Below are positions 7,487 through 14,644 of a stretch of DNA of 17,068 nt, piece by piece (position 1 is the stretch's first letter; each line of letters opens with the position of its first letter). The translations under genes and the position numbers were made by a program. Source of the stretch: Lachnospiraceae bacterium UBA6452 (lineage in GTDB: Bacteria; Bacillota; Clostridia; Lachnospirales; Lachnospiraceae); contig DJNY01000231.1 in NCBI GenBank assembly GCA_002441865.1, forward strand, positions 1 to 17,068, written 5' to 3'. Below the pieces are notes generated by a model that was not told where the DNA came from, ran no database searches, and worked only from the letters and a program-made list of their open reading frames with translations.

Positions 7487-7514
7487 TTGGAATCCCCTGT
7501 TTTTGTGCTATACT
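7487..7514 (+). promoter_or_regulatory. Promoter for hydG and the downstream run
   Basis: TTGGAA (7487-7492) and the extended -10 TGC-TATACT (7506-7514) are 16 bp apart. This is the only clear promoter between the terminator at 7439-7468 and hydG. It implies a leader of about 65 bp, which contains an inverted repeat. Confidence 0.6.
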
Positions 7515-7530
7515 GTATCCGTATAGCGAC

Positions 7531-7565
7531 TCTGCATATAGGGAAGAAAACAAATAGCATGCAGA
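7531..7565 (+). repeat. Inverted repeat in the hydG leader
   Basis: TCTGCAT (7531-7537) and ATGCAGA (7559-7565) are perfect 7-bp complements 21 bases apart. In the transcript they could fold just before the ribosome binding site (GAAGG at 7576-7580). No recognised riboswitch class is evident. Confidence 0.4.
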
Positions 7566-7586
7566 TATATAGAAAGAAGGCATATC

Positions 7587-9005
7587 ATGTATAATGCAAA
7601 ATCATTAAAGGCAGAAGAATTTATTGACCATGATGAGGTCATGGCGACGCTGGATTATGCATGGAAAAACAGACATAATGAACAGCTGATCGACACGATC
7701 CTGGAAAAGGCAAAACTGAGAAAGGGCTTATCCCATACGGAGGCAGCAGTGCTTCTGGACTGTGATATCCCGGAGAAAAATGAAGAGATCTATGCACTGG
7801 CAAAGCAGATCAAGGAAGATTTTTACGGAAACCGTATCGTAATGTTTGCACCCCTGTATTTATCCAACTATTGTGTGAATGGCTGTGTATACTGTCCTTA
7901 TCACATGAAGAATAAACACATTGCCAGAAAGAAGCTGACACAGGAAGAGATCGTAAAAGAGGTCACCGCACTGCAGGATATGGGACATAAGAGACTGGCG
8001 ATCGAAGCGGGAGAAGATCCGGTGAACAATCCGATCGAATATATTCTGGACTGTATCAAAACGATCTACAGTGTCAAGCATAAAAACGGATCGATCCGCC
8101 GTGTCAATGTCAATATCGCGGCGACTACGGTAGAAAACTACCATAAATTAAAAGAAGCAGGTATTGGTACGTACATTCTGTTTCAGGAAACCTATCATAA
8201 GGAAAGCTACGAAAAGCTGCATCCGACCGGGCCAAAGCACAATTATGCTTATCATACGGAAGCCATGGACCGTGCCATGGACGGTGGGATTGATGATGTC
8301 GGGCTGGGTGTTTTATTTGGTCTTGAATTATACAGATATGAGTTTACGGCGCTTCTGATGCATGCAGAGCATCTGGAGGCTGTACATGGCGTGGGGCCGC
8401 ATACGATCAGTGTTCCACGTATCAAAAAGGCAGATGATATCGATCCGTCTGCATTTGACAACGGGATCGATGATGATACTTTTGCAAAGATCATTGCCTG
8501 TATCAGGATCAGTGTTCCGTACACGGGCATGATCATTTCGACAAGAGAAAGCCAGGCGTGCAGGGAAAAGGTGATCGGTCTGGGCATTTCCCAGATCAGC
8601 GGCGGTTCCAAAACGAGCGTCGGCGGTTATGCGGAGCCGGAGCTTCCGGAAGAATGCAGCGAGCAGTTTGATGTCAGTGACACAAGAACACTTGACCAGG
8701 TGGTAAGCTGGCTGATCGACGGCGGTTTTATCCCGAGCTTTTGTACCGCCTGCTACCGGGAGGGAAGAACCGGAGACCGGTTCATGTCGCTTTGCAAGAG
8801 CGGGCAGATCTCCAACTGCTGTCTGCCGAATGCATTGATGACGCTGCAGGAATATCTGATCGATTATGCATCCCCGGAGACAAGAGAAAAGGGAGAAAAA
8901 CTGATCAGGGAGCAGCTTGCCAACATCCCGCGGGAAAAGGTGCGTGAGATCGTAGAAAAGAATCTGGTCAATATCGAAAACGGGCAGCGTGATTTCCGGT
9001 TCTGA
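7587..9005 (+). CDS. hydG: [FeFe]-hydrogenase H-cluster radical SAM maturase HydG
   Basis: HydG cleaves tyrosine to p-cresol and dehydroglycine and makes the CO and cyanide ligands of the hydrogenase H-cluster as an Fe-cysteine synthon. The radical SAM cluster motif is C96-VNG-C100-VY-C103. The C-terminal cluster that binds the auxiliary [4Fe-4S] appears as C386-x2-C389-x22-C412, exactly the HydG pattern. Other family signatures are KRLAIEAGEDP, FGLELYRYE and the C-terminal segment ISNCCLPNALMTLQEYL. At 472 residues it is full length. An AAGG site lies 6 bp before the ATG. hydF follows after 18 bp, so the two are co-transcribed. HydE and the hydrogenase itself are not in the window and must lie elsewhere. 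Confidence 0.97.
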   Translation: MYNAKSLKAEEFIDHDEVMATLDYAWKNRHNEQLIDTILEKAKLRKGLSHTEAAVLLDCDIPEKNEEIYALAKQIKEDFYGNRIVMFAPLYLSNYCVNGCVYCPYHMKNKHIARKKLTQEEIVKEVTALQDMGHKRLAIEAGEDPVNNPIEYILDCIKTIYSVKHKNGSIRRVNVNIAATTVENYHKLKEAGIGTYILFQETYHKESYEKLHPTGPKHNYAYHTEAMDRAMDGGIDDVGLGVLFGLELYRYEFTALLMHAEHLEAVHGVGPHTISVPRIKKADDIDPSAFDNGIDDDTFAKIIACIRISVPYTGMIISTRESQACREKVIGLGISQISGGSKTSVGGYAEPELPEECSEQFDVSDTRTLDQVVSWLIDGGFIPSFCTACYREGRTGDRFMSLCKSGQISNCCLPNALMTLQEYLIDYASPETREKGEKLIREQLANIPREKVREIVEKNLVNIENGQRDFRF

Positions 9006-9023
9006 TAAAAAGGAGGAAAGAGT

Positions 9024-10232
9024 ATGGGACTGAATGATACAAGCAGCGCACAGCGTGTGCATATCGGCTTTTTCGGCAGAAGAAACAGTGGCAAATCAAG
9101 CCTTGTGAACGCAGTAACCGGGCAGGCACTGTCTGTGGTATCGGATGTGCTCGGCACAACGACGGATCCGGTGCAGAAATCCATGGAGCTTCTGCCGATC
9201 GGCCCTGTACTTATCATTGACACGCCGGGTATGGACGATGAAGGGGAGCTGGGACAGCTCCGGGTGGAAAAGACAAAGCAGATCCTGCGCAAGACGGATG
9301 TTGCGGTTGTTGTCATGAGTGCGATCAAGGAGCCGTCAGAGAAGGAAGAGGAGCTGCTTGCACTTTTACAGGAGAGAAAAGTACCGGTCATACTGGCGAT
9401 CAATAAGATCGATCTGGCATTTGAACAGGATTTTGAAAGATGGAAGCATTTTGCACCGGGAATCACGAAAATATTTGTCAGTGCCAGAGAAAAGAAAAAT
9501 ATAGAAGAACTCAAAAATATGATCGGAAAGCTGGCACAGACCCAGGAGGTGGAAAAACCGATCGTCAGCGATCTGGTACAGCCGGGGGATATCGTCGTGC
9601 TGGTAACGCCGATTGATGCGGCTGCACCGAAGGGACGCCTGATCCTGCCACAGCAGCAGGTGCTCAGGGATCTTCTGGATCATGGCATGATCGCGGTTGT
9701 GACAAGGGAAACAGAGCTGGCAGAGACACTTTCCCATGTAAAGCCGGCCCTGGTAGTCACGGACAGCCAGGCATTTGGCTATGTAAAGGAAATTGTACCG
9801 CAGAAAATGCCGCTTACATCCTTTTCCGTATTGTTTGCCAGATATAAGGGACAGCTGGAAACGGCAAAAGCCGCAGCAGGCTGTATCGATCGTCTGCAGG
9901 ACGGTGATCATGTGCTGATCTCCGAGGGCTGCAGCCATCACAGGCAATGCGGTGATATCGGAACACAGAAGCTGCCCGCATGGCTGAAAAAATACACTGG
10001 CAAAGAGCTGGCATTCACATGGACGAGCGGAACCGGGTTCGCACAGGATCTGACAAAATATGCACTGGTGATCCACTGCGGCGGTTGTATGCTGAATGAA
10101 AGAGAAATGCAGTACCGGAAAGAAGCCTGCCTGCAGGCAGGAGTACCCATGACAAACTACGGAATGGCGATCGCCCACATGAACGGCATTCTGAAAAGAA
10201 GCCTGGCTGTATTTCCGAAAGAAATTGATTAA
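9024..10232 (+). CDS. hydF: [FeFe]-hydrogenase H-cluster maturation GTPase HydF
   Basis: HydF is the scaffold on which the di-iron subcluster is assembled before delivery to the apo-hydrogenase. An N-terminal Ras-like GTPase domain shows GRRNSGKS (18-25), the TTT of switch I, DTPG (66-69), NKID (127-130) and SA (153-154). A middle dimerisation domain follows. The C-terminal cluster domain has C303-S-H305 and HCGGC (351-355), matching the known CxH...HCxxC ligand set. The 402 residues are the usual length. AGGAGG lies 7 bp before the ATG. The gene sits 18 bp after hydG, and the acyltransferase start follows 18 bp after the hydF stop. Confidence 0.96.
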   Translation: MGLNDTSSAQRVHIGFFGRRNSGKSSLVNAVTGQALSVVSDVLGTTTDPVQKSMELLPIGPVLIIDTPGMDDEGELGQLRVEKTKQILRKTDVAVVVMSAIKEPSEKEEELLALLQERKVPVILAINKIDLAFEQDFERWKHFAPGITKIFVSAREKKNIEELKNMIGKLAQTQEVEKPIVSDLVQPGDIVVLVTPIDAAAPKGRLILPQQQVLRDLLDHGMIAVVTRETELAETLSHVKPALVVTDSQAFGYVKEIVPQKMPLTSFSVLFARYKGQLETAKAAAGCIDRLQDGDHVLISEGCSHHRQCGDIGTQKLPAWLKKYTGKELAFTWTSGTGFAQDLTKYALVIHCGGCMLNEREMQYRKEACLQAGVPMTNYGMAIAHMNGILKRSLAVFPKEID

Positions 10233-10238
10233 ATGGGC

Positions 10239-10243
10239 AGGAG
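10239..10243 (+). promoter_or_regulatory. Ribosome binding site deciding the acyltransferase start
   Basis: AGGAG lies 7 bp before the ATG at 10251. The earlier in-frame ATG at 10233, directly after the hydF stop, has no Shine-Dalgarno-like sequence before it, so 10251 is preferred. Confidence 0.7.
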
Positions 10244-10250
10244 AAAAAGA

Positions 10251-11540
10251 ATGAGCCTGACAGAAAAAGAAATGAGATGGGATAAGCTGGATAATACTGC
10301 GTTGCTTTTCCCGGTCATCGCAAATGAAAGTATGAGCAGTGTCTACCGGATTTCCGTGACGCTGACAGAATATATTATAGAAGAAAAGCTGCAGGAAGCA
10401 TTAAACAGAGTGCTTCCGAAGTTTGATGTATTTCATGTCAGACTGCGCAGAGGTATGTTCTGGTATTATTTTGAAACGAATAACCGGCCGGCGCCGAGGG
10501 TGCGGGAAGAAAATACTTATCCGTGTCTGTACATTCCGGTGTATCAGAATAATAACTATCTGTTCCGCGTGACTTACTACCGGAAGCGTATCAATCTGGA
10601 GGTATTCCATGTCCTGACGGATGGAATGGGTGGTATTACGTTCCTGCGGGAGCTGGTTTACGAATATCTGCGCCTGACACATGAGGATCTGATGGAAAAG
10701 CTGGGCGATGAACTGTGCAGTGACACTTCCCTGAATAAAGAAGACAGCTATGTCAAAAATTATACCGGGAAAAAATACAAGAAAAAATACAAGACGGAGC
10801 GTGCGGTCAGACTGACGGGAGAATTTCTGCCGCCGAAGGCACTTTCGGTTACCCATGGCTACCTGAATATCCCGATCCTGAAAGCAAAGGCAAAGGAATA
10901 CGGCGTCAGTATCAATACTTTTCTGACAGGTATTTTTGCCTACAGCATCTATAAAGAGCATCTGCACAGCCAGCCTTATAAAAAGCCGGTCAGTATTTGT
11001 GTACCGGTCAATCTGCGCCCGTTTTACGGTTCGATCACAACAAAGAATTTCTTTGGCATGACGGCAGCAGTGCTGCGGGCTGACAGGGAAAACTATACGG
11101 TGGAAGAAGTGATCGCCAGGATCGATGAGAGCCTGAAGGAGCAGATCACCAAAGAAAATATGGACAGCCTAATCTCCTATAATGTGTCGAACCAGAAAAA
11201 TCTGATGCTGCGCATGGTACCTTTGTTTGTGAAAAATCTTGCCATGAAATGGGTGTACCGCAGTTCTGCGCTTGCCAATACATCTACTGTAACAAATGTA
11301 GGCAGTCTGCAGATCCGGGAAGATTATCAGCCTTATATTGATAAGATGCATGTTGTGCTTTCCATGACAAAGGGACAGAATATGAAATGCAGTATCAGCT
11401 CTTATGCAGATACACTTGTGTATACGATCAGCTCCAAACTAAAGGATCAGTCAATCCAGAAATGCTTTTTCCGTACCCTGTCGGAGCTGGGAGTACCGGT
11501 AACCATTGAAACGAATGGAGAAGCCTATGAAGTATTGTAA
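10251..11540 (+). CDS. Condensation/alcohol acetyltransferase-fold acyltransferase
   Basis: This 429-residue protein belongs to the CoA-dependent acyltransferase superfamily (condensation domains, alcohol acetyltransferases, PapA-type and wax ester synthases). The catalytic HxxxDG motif is present as H120-VLT-D124-G125. The second half has the expected ISICVPVNLRPF-type segment followed by KNFFGMTA, and the beta-strand region around TNVGSLQI, both typical of the second chloramphenicol-acetyltransferase-like lobe. No carrier protein or adenylation domain is present, so it is a stand-alone acyl transferase rather than an NRPS piece. It overlaps the next gene by 14 bp, and an alpha/beta hydrolase follows, suggesting a joint role in making and breaking esters, possibly of lipid or envelope components (inference). 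The substrate is unknown. Confidence 0.82.
   Translation: MSLTEKEMRWDKLDNTALLFPVIANESMSSVYRISVTLTEYIIEEKLQEALNRVLPKFDVFHVRLRRGMFWYYFETNNRPAPRVREENTYPCLYIPVYQNNNYLFRVTYYRKRINLEVFHVLTDGMGGITFLRELVYEYLRLTHEDLMEKLGDELCSDTSLNKEDSYVKNYTGKKYKKKYKTERAVRLTGEFLPPKALSVTHGYLNIPILKAKAKEYGVSINTFLTGIFAYSIYKEHLHSQPYKKPVSICVPVNLRPFYGSITTKNFFGMTAAVLRADRENYTVEEVIARIDESLKEQITKENMDSLISYNVSNQKNLMLRMVPLFVKNLAMKWVYRSSALANTSTVTNVGSLQIREDYQPYIDKMHVVLSMTKGQNMKCSISSYADTLVYTISSKLKDQSIQKCFFRTLSELGVPVTIETNGEAYEVL
11517..11520 (+). promoter_or_regulatory. Ribosome binding site deciding the zinc-ribbon membrane protein start
   Basis: GGAG lies 6 bp before the ATG at 11527. That start gives MKYCKQC, placing the zinc ribbon at the extreme N-terminus as is usual. 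In-frame TTG (11506) and ATG (11515) codons lie upstream but lack a good site. Confidence 0.65.
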
Positions 11541-12198
11541 ACAATGTAAAATTCAAATATTGGATCAGACAAGTGTCTGCCCGTTCTGCAGAAGTGTGCT
11601 CGAAAAAGTGGACGGGGAGCAGACAGAACCAATGTATCCGCAGGTTTCCATTCCGCAGAAAAAGTACAGATTTCTGATGCGGATCTGCCTGTTTGTTTCC
11701 GTGATCGCCATAATTCTGCTTGGTGTGATCAATTATCTGACATATGCAGGGCTGATGTGGTCGGTAATCTGCGACGCAGGTATCCTGTACTTTTTGCTGA
11801 CGCTGCGCTATACGCTTTTTAACCAGGATGAAGGGCATACGATGAAAATCATGGTGCAGAGTCTGGCGGCGATCCTGCTCTGTATTCTGATCGACCATAT
11901 TCTGGGGTATCGCGGCTGGTCAGTCAACTATGCGATCCCCTGTGCGATCCTGCTGGTGGATACAGGGATTATCGTGCTGATGATCGTCAATATGCAGAAC
12001 TGGCAAAGCTATATCCTGTTGCAGCTTGGCATGATCGTGATCGCAGGTATACAGATGTTTTTATATGTACTGCATATTGTGACAAGACCGCTTCTGAGCC
12101 TGATCGCATTGGTGAGCAGCGGCGTACTGTTTTTAGGAACTGTTTTACTCGGTGACCGAAGAGCAAAAAATGAATTAAAGAGGAGATTTCACATATGA
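11527..12198 (+). CDS. Zinc-ribbon protein with six predicted membrane segments
   Basis: The 223-residue product opens with a four-cysteine zinc ribbon, C4-x2-C7-x10-C18-x2-C21, presumably cytoplasmic. After a short linker rich in Gln and Pro come about six hydrophobic helices from residue 50 onward, among them FLMRICLFVSVIAIILLG, CDAGILYFLLTLRY, VQSLAAILLCILI and LLQLGMIVIAGIQMFLYVL. The tail is basic (RRAKNELKRRF). No catalytic motif is visible. The start overlaps the acyltransferase by 14 bp, and its TGA overlaps the next gene's ATG, so the three proteins are probably made together. I think this is an uncharacterised conserved Clostridia family, but I cannot confirm a family number. It might anchor or regulate the two enzymes at the membrane (inference). 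Confidence 0.75.
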   Translation: MKYCKQCKIQILDQTSVCPFCRSVLEKVDGEQTEPMYPQVSIPQKKYRFLMRICLFVSVIAIILLGVINYLTYAGLMWSVICDAGILYFLLTLRYTLFNQDEGHTMKIMVQSLAAILLCILIDHILGYRGWSVNYAIPCAILLVDTGIIVLMIVNMQNWQSYILLQLGMIVIAGIQMFLYVLHIVTRPLLSLIALVSSGVLFLGTVLLGDRRAKNELKRRFHI

Positions 12199-13127
12199 TC
12201 AAAATTTCAGAAGAAGATGCAAGCTTCAAAGGTCAGCTTGTACGGGAACTGATCGCACGGGTAACAAGCGATCATCTGATCGGACAAAAATTCAAGAACG
12301 GAGAGATGCGGAAAAAGATCGTGGAGCCACCGTGGAGATGTCCGGTCGGATTTGAGATGGAGGAAATTCATCTGCCGCTTTTTTCTATGGAATATCTGAC
12401 CAAAACGGAAGGGCGGAGAGAAGATCGTGTCCTGCTGCAGCTGCATGGCGGCGGATACGTAGGAAAGATCCATAATACTTATCGGAGTTTTGCCGTGTTA
12501 TATGCGGAAGCGGGAAAAGGAATGGATGTGCTTTCCATAGATTATCGTGTAGCACCGGAAAATCCGTTTCCGGCGGCTCTGGAAGATGCGGTCACGGCTT
12601 TTGACTGGCTGCGTGAAGTAAAAGGATTTACGGAGGAACAGATTTATCTGGGCGGAGATTCCGCAGGTGGTGGACTCTGCATGGCACTTTGCCATTATCT
12701 GAAAGACCATGGCAGAAAATTGCCGCGTGGGATCGTTGCCATGTCACCGTGGACAGATATGACGGCAAGCGGTGCCTCTTACGATGACAATTATGAAAAA
12801 GATCCCCTGTTTGGTAAAACAAGAGACAGCCTGATCTATAATACAGATTACAGACAGGATCATGATCCGAAGAATCCTTATCTGTCTCCGCTGTTCGGGG
12901 ATTTTACGGGATTCCCGCCGATGCTGATCCAGGTAGGCACTTATGAAATGCTGCTCAGCGATTCCCGGCAGGTGGCAGCCAAGGCAAAAAAACAGGGGGT
13001 GCATGTGCGCCTGTCGGAATATGAGGGAATGTTCCATGTGTTCCAGATGGCGATGATGCATCTGCCGGAATCAAAAAAAGCATGGCAGGAAGTAGAACAC
13101 TTTTTTACTGTCGTAGACAGTATGTAG
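12195..13127 (+). CDS. Alpha/beta hydrolase, hormone-sensitive-lipase-type esterase
   Basis: This 310-residue enzyme shows the HSL/acetyl-esterase pattern. The oxyanion-hole motif is HGGG (84-87), followed by the DYRVAPENPFPAALED segment (from D116) typical of this family. The nucleophile elbow is GDSAGG with S156, the acid is E251 or D256 in GTYEMLLSD, and the catalytic histidine is H281 (GMFHVF). No signal peptide is seen, so it acts in the cytoplasm, on short-chain acyl or acetyl esters by family precedent. AGGAG precedes the ATG, which overlaps the previous TGA (ATGA). It follows an acyltransferase and a membrane protein, so it may reverse or proof-read their product. It ends 2 bp from a convergent gene. 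Confidence 0.9.
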   Translation: MIKISEEDASFKGQLVRELIARVTSDHLIGQKFKNGEMRKKIVEPPWRCPVGFEMEEIHLPLFSMEYLTKTEGRREDRVLLQLHGGGYVGKIHNTYRSFAVLYAEAGKGMDVLSIDYRVAPENPFPAALEDAVTAFDWLREVKGFTEEQIYLGGDSAGGGLCMALCHYLKDHGRKLPRGIVAMSPWTDMTASGASYDDNYEKDPLFGKTRDSLIYNTDYRQDHDPKNPYLSPLFGDFTGFPPMLIQVGTYEMLLSDSRQVAAKAKKQGVHVRLSEYEGMFHVFQMAMMHLPESKKAWQEVEHFFTVVDSM

Positions 13128-13129
13128 GT

Positions 13130-13849
13130 CTACTGCCAGCCACCATCCATTGTAATGATCTGTCCCGTCAGATAAGAAGGGGAATGAATGATCATGCTGA
13201 CCATTTTGGCAGCTTCGAAAGTCGTTCCGATCCTGTCTGCCGGGATTTCTCCTTTCAGGATCTCCATATCATCTACAGAAAAACACTTATTCATATCTGT
13301 ATCGATCACGCCGCAGGCGAGTGCGTTGACCTGGATATTGCTCGGCGCTAACTCTTTGGCAAGTGCCTTGGTAAAACTGTTCAGCCCGCCTTTGGATGCA
13401 GAATAGGCAACTTCCATGGAAGCCCCTACATTTCCCCAGACAGAGGAAATATTGATGATCTTTCCCTCATGCTTTTTCAGCATCAGGGGGATTGCAAGCT
13501 TACTCGTATAAAAGCTGGCAGACAGGTTTGTGTGCATGACCTGGTTCCAGTCACTGACCTCCATATCGGATAACAGTCCGACATAGGAAATACCTGCGTT
13601 GTTGACAAGGACATCCAGTGCATCGATTTCAGCAAAGCATTGTTCTACAAAGCTGTAATCACCGATGTCTCCGACAAAACACCGGCAGGAAACGGAATAG
13701 GTCTGTGAGAGCTCATCCGCCAGGGACTGCAGCCTCCTGCCGTTTGTCAGGCAGGTCAGATAAAGGTGATAGCCCTGCGAAGCAAGCTCGTGGGCGATTG
13801 CAGCACCGATGCCACGGGAAGCACCTGTAATAAAAGCATATTTTGGCAT
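13130..13849 (-). CDS. Short-chain dehydrogenase/reductase, FabG-like
   Basis: The 239-residue protein is a classical SDR with NAD(P)-binding TGASRGIG (8-15), NNAG (83-86) and the catalytic set N108, S136, Y149 and K153 (YSASK). The C-terminal ITMDGGWQ is typical of the 3-oxoacyl-ACP reductase group. R12 beside the glycine motif favours NADPH. The start is MPKYAFITG, with AGGAG on the minus strand at 13858-13862. A longer frame to 13891 is open but adds 14 residues before the fold and has no such site. It is monocistronic, with no fatty-acid synthesis gene nearby, so the substrate is uncertain; FabG-like sequences act on many 3-oxo and hydroxy compounds. Confidence 0.88.
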   Translation of the reverse strand: MPKYAFITGASRGIGAAIAHELASQGYHLYLTCLTNGRRLQSLADELSQTYSVSCRCFVGDIGDYSFVEQCFAEIDALDVLVNNAGISYVGLLSDMEVSDWNQVMHTNLSASFYTSKLAIPLMLKKHEGKIINISSVWGNVGASMEVAYSASKGGLNSFTKALAKELAPSNIQVNALACGVIDTDMNKCFSVDDMEILKGEIPADRIGTTFEAAKMVSMIIHSPSYLTGQIITMDGGWQ

Positions 13850-13898
13850 AATAATTTCTCCTGTATAATAAGATGTGTCGATCATTTTCATTTATTTA

Positions 13899-13927
13899 AG
13901 TTTACATCATCCGGTATAGATTGTCAC
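13899..13927 (-). promoter_or_regulatory. Candidate promoter of the SDR gene
   Basis: Read on the minus strand, GTGACA (13922-13927) and TAAACT (13899-13904) are 17 bp apart, about 50 bp before the start codon. The match is 5 of 6 and 4 of 6. The divergent 170-bp gap 13850-14019 must also hold the promoter of the ferritin-like gene. There TTGCAT (13959-13964) and CATACT (13984-13989) are a poorer candidate with a 19-bp spacer. Confidence 0.35.
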
Positions 13928-14019
13928 TTGTAAAAGAGATACTTTTCAGGCATTTTCCTTGCATATTTTTCCAATAAAAAAGACATACTGAAAGTAAAAG
14001 AAGAAAAGGAGACATAAGT

Positions 14020-14484
14020 ATGAATGTAACATTAAAAGAAAAAGAAAAGACGGCGGTCGAGGATCTGCAGACACAGGAAAAAAGCTGTATGGAAAAATAC
14101 AAACGCTATGAGCAGGAAGCAAAAGATCCTGTATTAAAGGATCTGTTTCATCAGCTGCATTTGAAAGAAAAAAAGCATTTTGATTCCCTTGGGCAGCTGC
14201 TTTCCGGTAACTGCCCGGACTGCGACTGCAATGATGCGGACGGAAAGAATTACAATCCTAAAGCAACTTACACCTCCATGAGCAGCCCGGAGGATAAGGA
14301 AAGTGACAGCTTTCTGGCAACAGATGCGATCGGAACGGAAAAACTGGTATCGGGCGAATACAACACAAATGTGTTTATATTTGCAGAGCCATGTGTGAGA
14401 AAGCTGCTTGCGGACATTCAGATCGAAGAACAGAATCATGCGGAGATGCTGTTTAAATACAAAATGGCAAATGCCATGGCATAA
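14020..14484 (+). CDS. Ferritin-like / CotF-like protein with an inserted CxxCxC cluster
   Basis: This 154-residue protein resembles two helical hairpins of the ferritin-like (spore coat CotF-related) type. The first spans residues 5-62 and the second about 92-152. Residues placed like di-iron ligands are all present: E20, E50 with H53 (ExxH), E107, and E137 with H140 (ExxH). Between the hairpins lies a Cys-rich loop, C65-PD-C68-D-C70, followed by a polar stretch, which is not typical of CotF. AAGGAG lies 7 bp before the ATG. It has its own terminator and sits between an SDR gene and trxB. A peroxide- or iron-handling role, or a coat-associated role, is possible; the function is inferred from fold only. 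A rubrerythrin-type assignment is less likely because no rubredoxin domain is present. Confidence 0.68.
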   Translation: MNVTLKEKEKTAVEDLQTQEKSCMEKYKRYEQEAKDPVLKDLFHQLHLKEKKHFDSLGQLLSGNCPDCDCNDADGKNYNPKATYTSMSSPEDKESDSFLATDAIGTEKLVSGEYNTNVFIFAEPCVRKLLADIQIEEQNHAEMLFKYKMANAMA

Positions 14485-14497
14485 AAGGTACAGTCTG

Positions 14498-14528
14498 CCG
14501 GTGCTTCCAAAGGGGGCACCGGTTTCTT
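14498..14528 (+). terminator. Intrinsic terminator after the ferritin-like gene
   Basis: CCGGTGC (14498-14504) pairs with GCACCGG (14516-14522). The stem continues through TTCC/GGGG (two G-U pairs) to an AAA loop and is followed by TTTCTT. It is a strong stem with a short U-tract. Confidence 0.82.
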
Positions 14529-14576
14529 ACGGTATAGATGCACACACTTTATCAGGATGTGTTTCCGTTTGGAAAA

Positions 14577-14597
14577 ATGTATGGTAATATAATACAT
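14577..14597 (+). promoter_or_regulatory. trxB -10 element inside an ATGTAT-N9-ATACAT palindrome (candidate operator)
   Basis: A perfect -10 TATAAT (14588-14593) precedes trxB by about 50 bp. The -35 is not clear (GTTTCC/TTGGAA nearby at unsuitable spacing). The -10 lies within the inverted repeat ATGTAT (14577-14582) / ATACAT (14592-14597), so a bound repressor there would block RNA polymerase. Confidence 0.4.
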
Positions 14598-14644
14598 ATC
14601 GGGTAAAAATATGGTATGAATGATACAAGTGAAAGGATAAAAAT

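Noticed and set aside
13113..13133. Intrinsic terminator between the convergent hydrolase and SDR genes
   Set aside because: A 6-bp stem with a 9-base loop and no U-tract on either strand; kept only as a curiosity.
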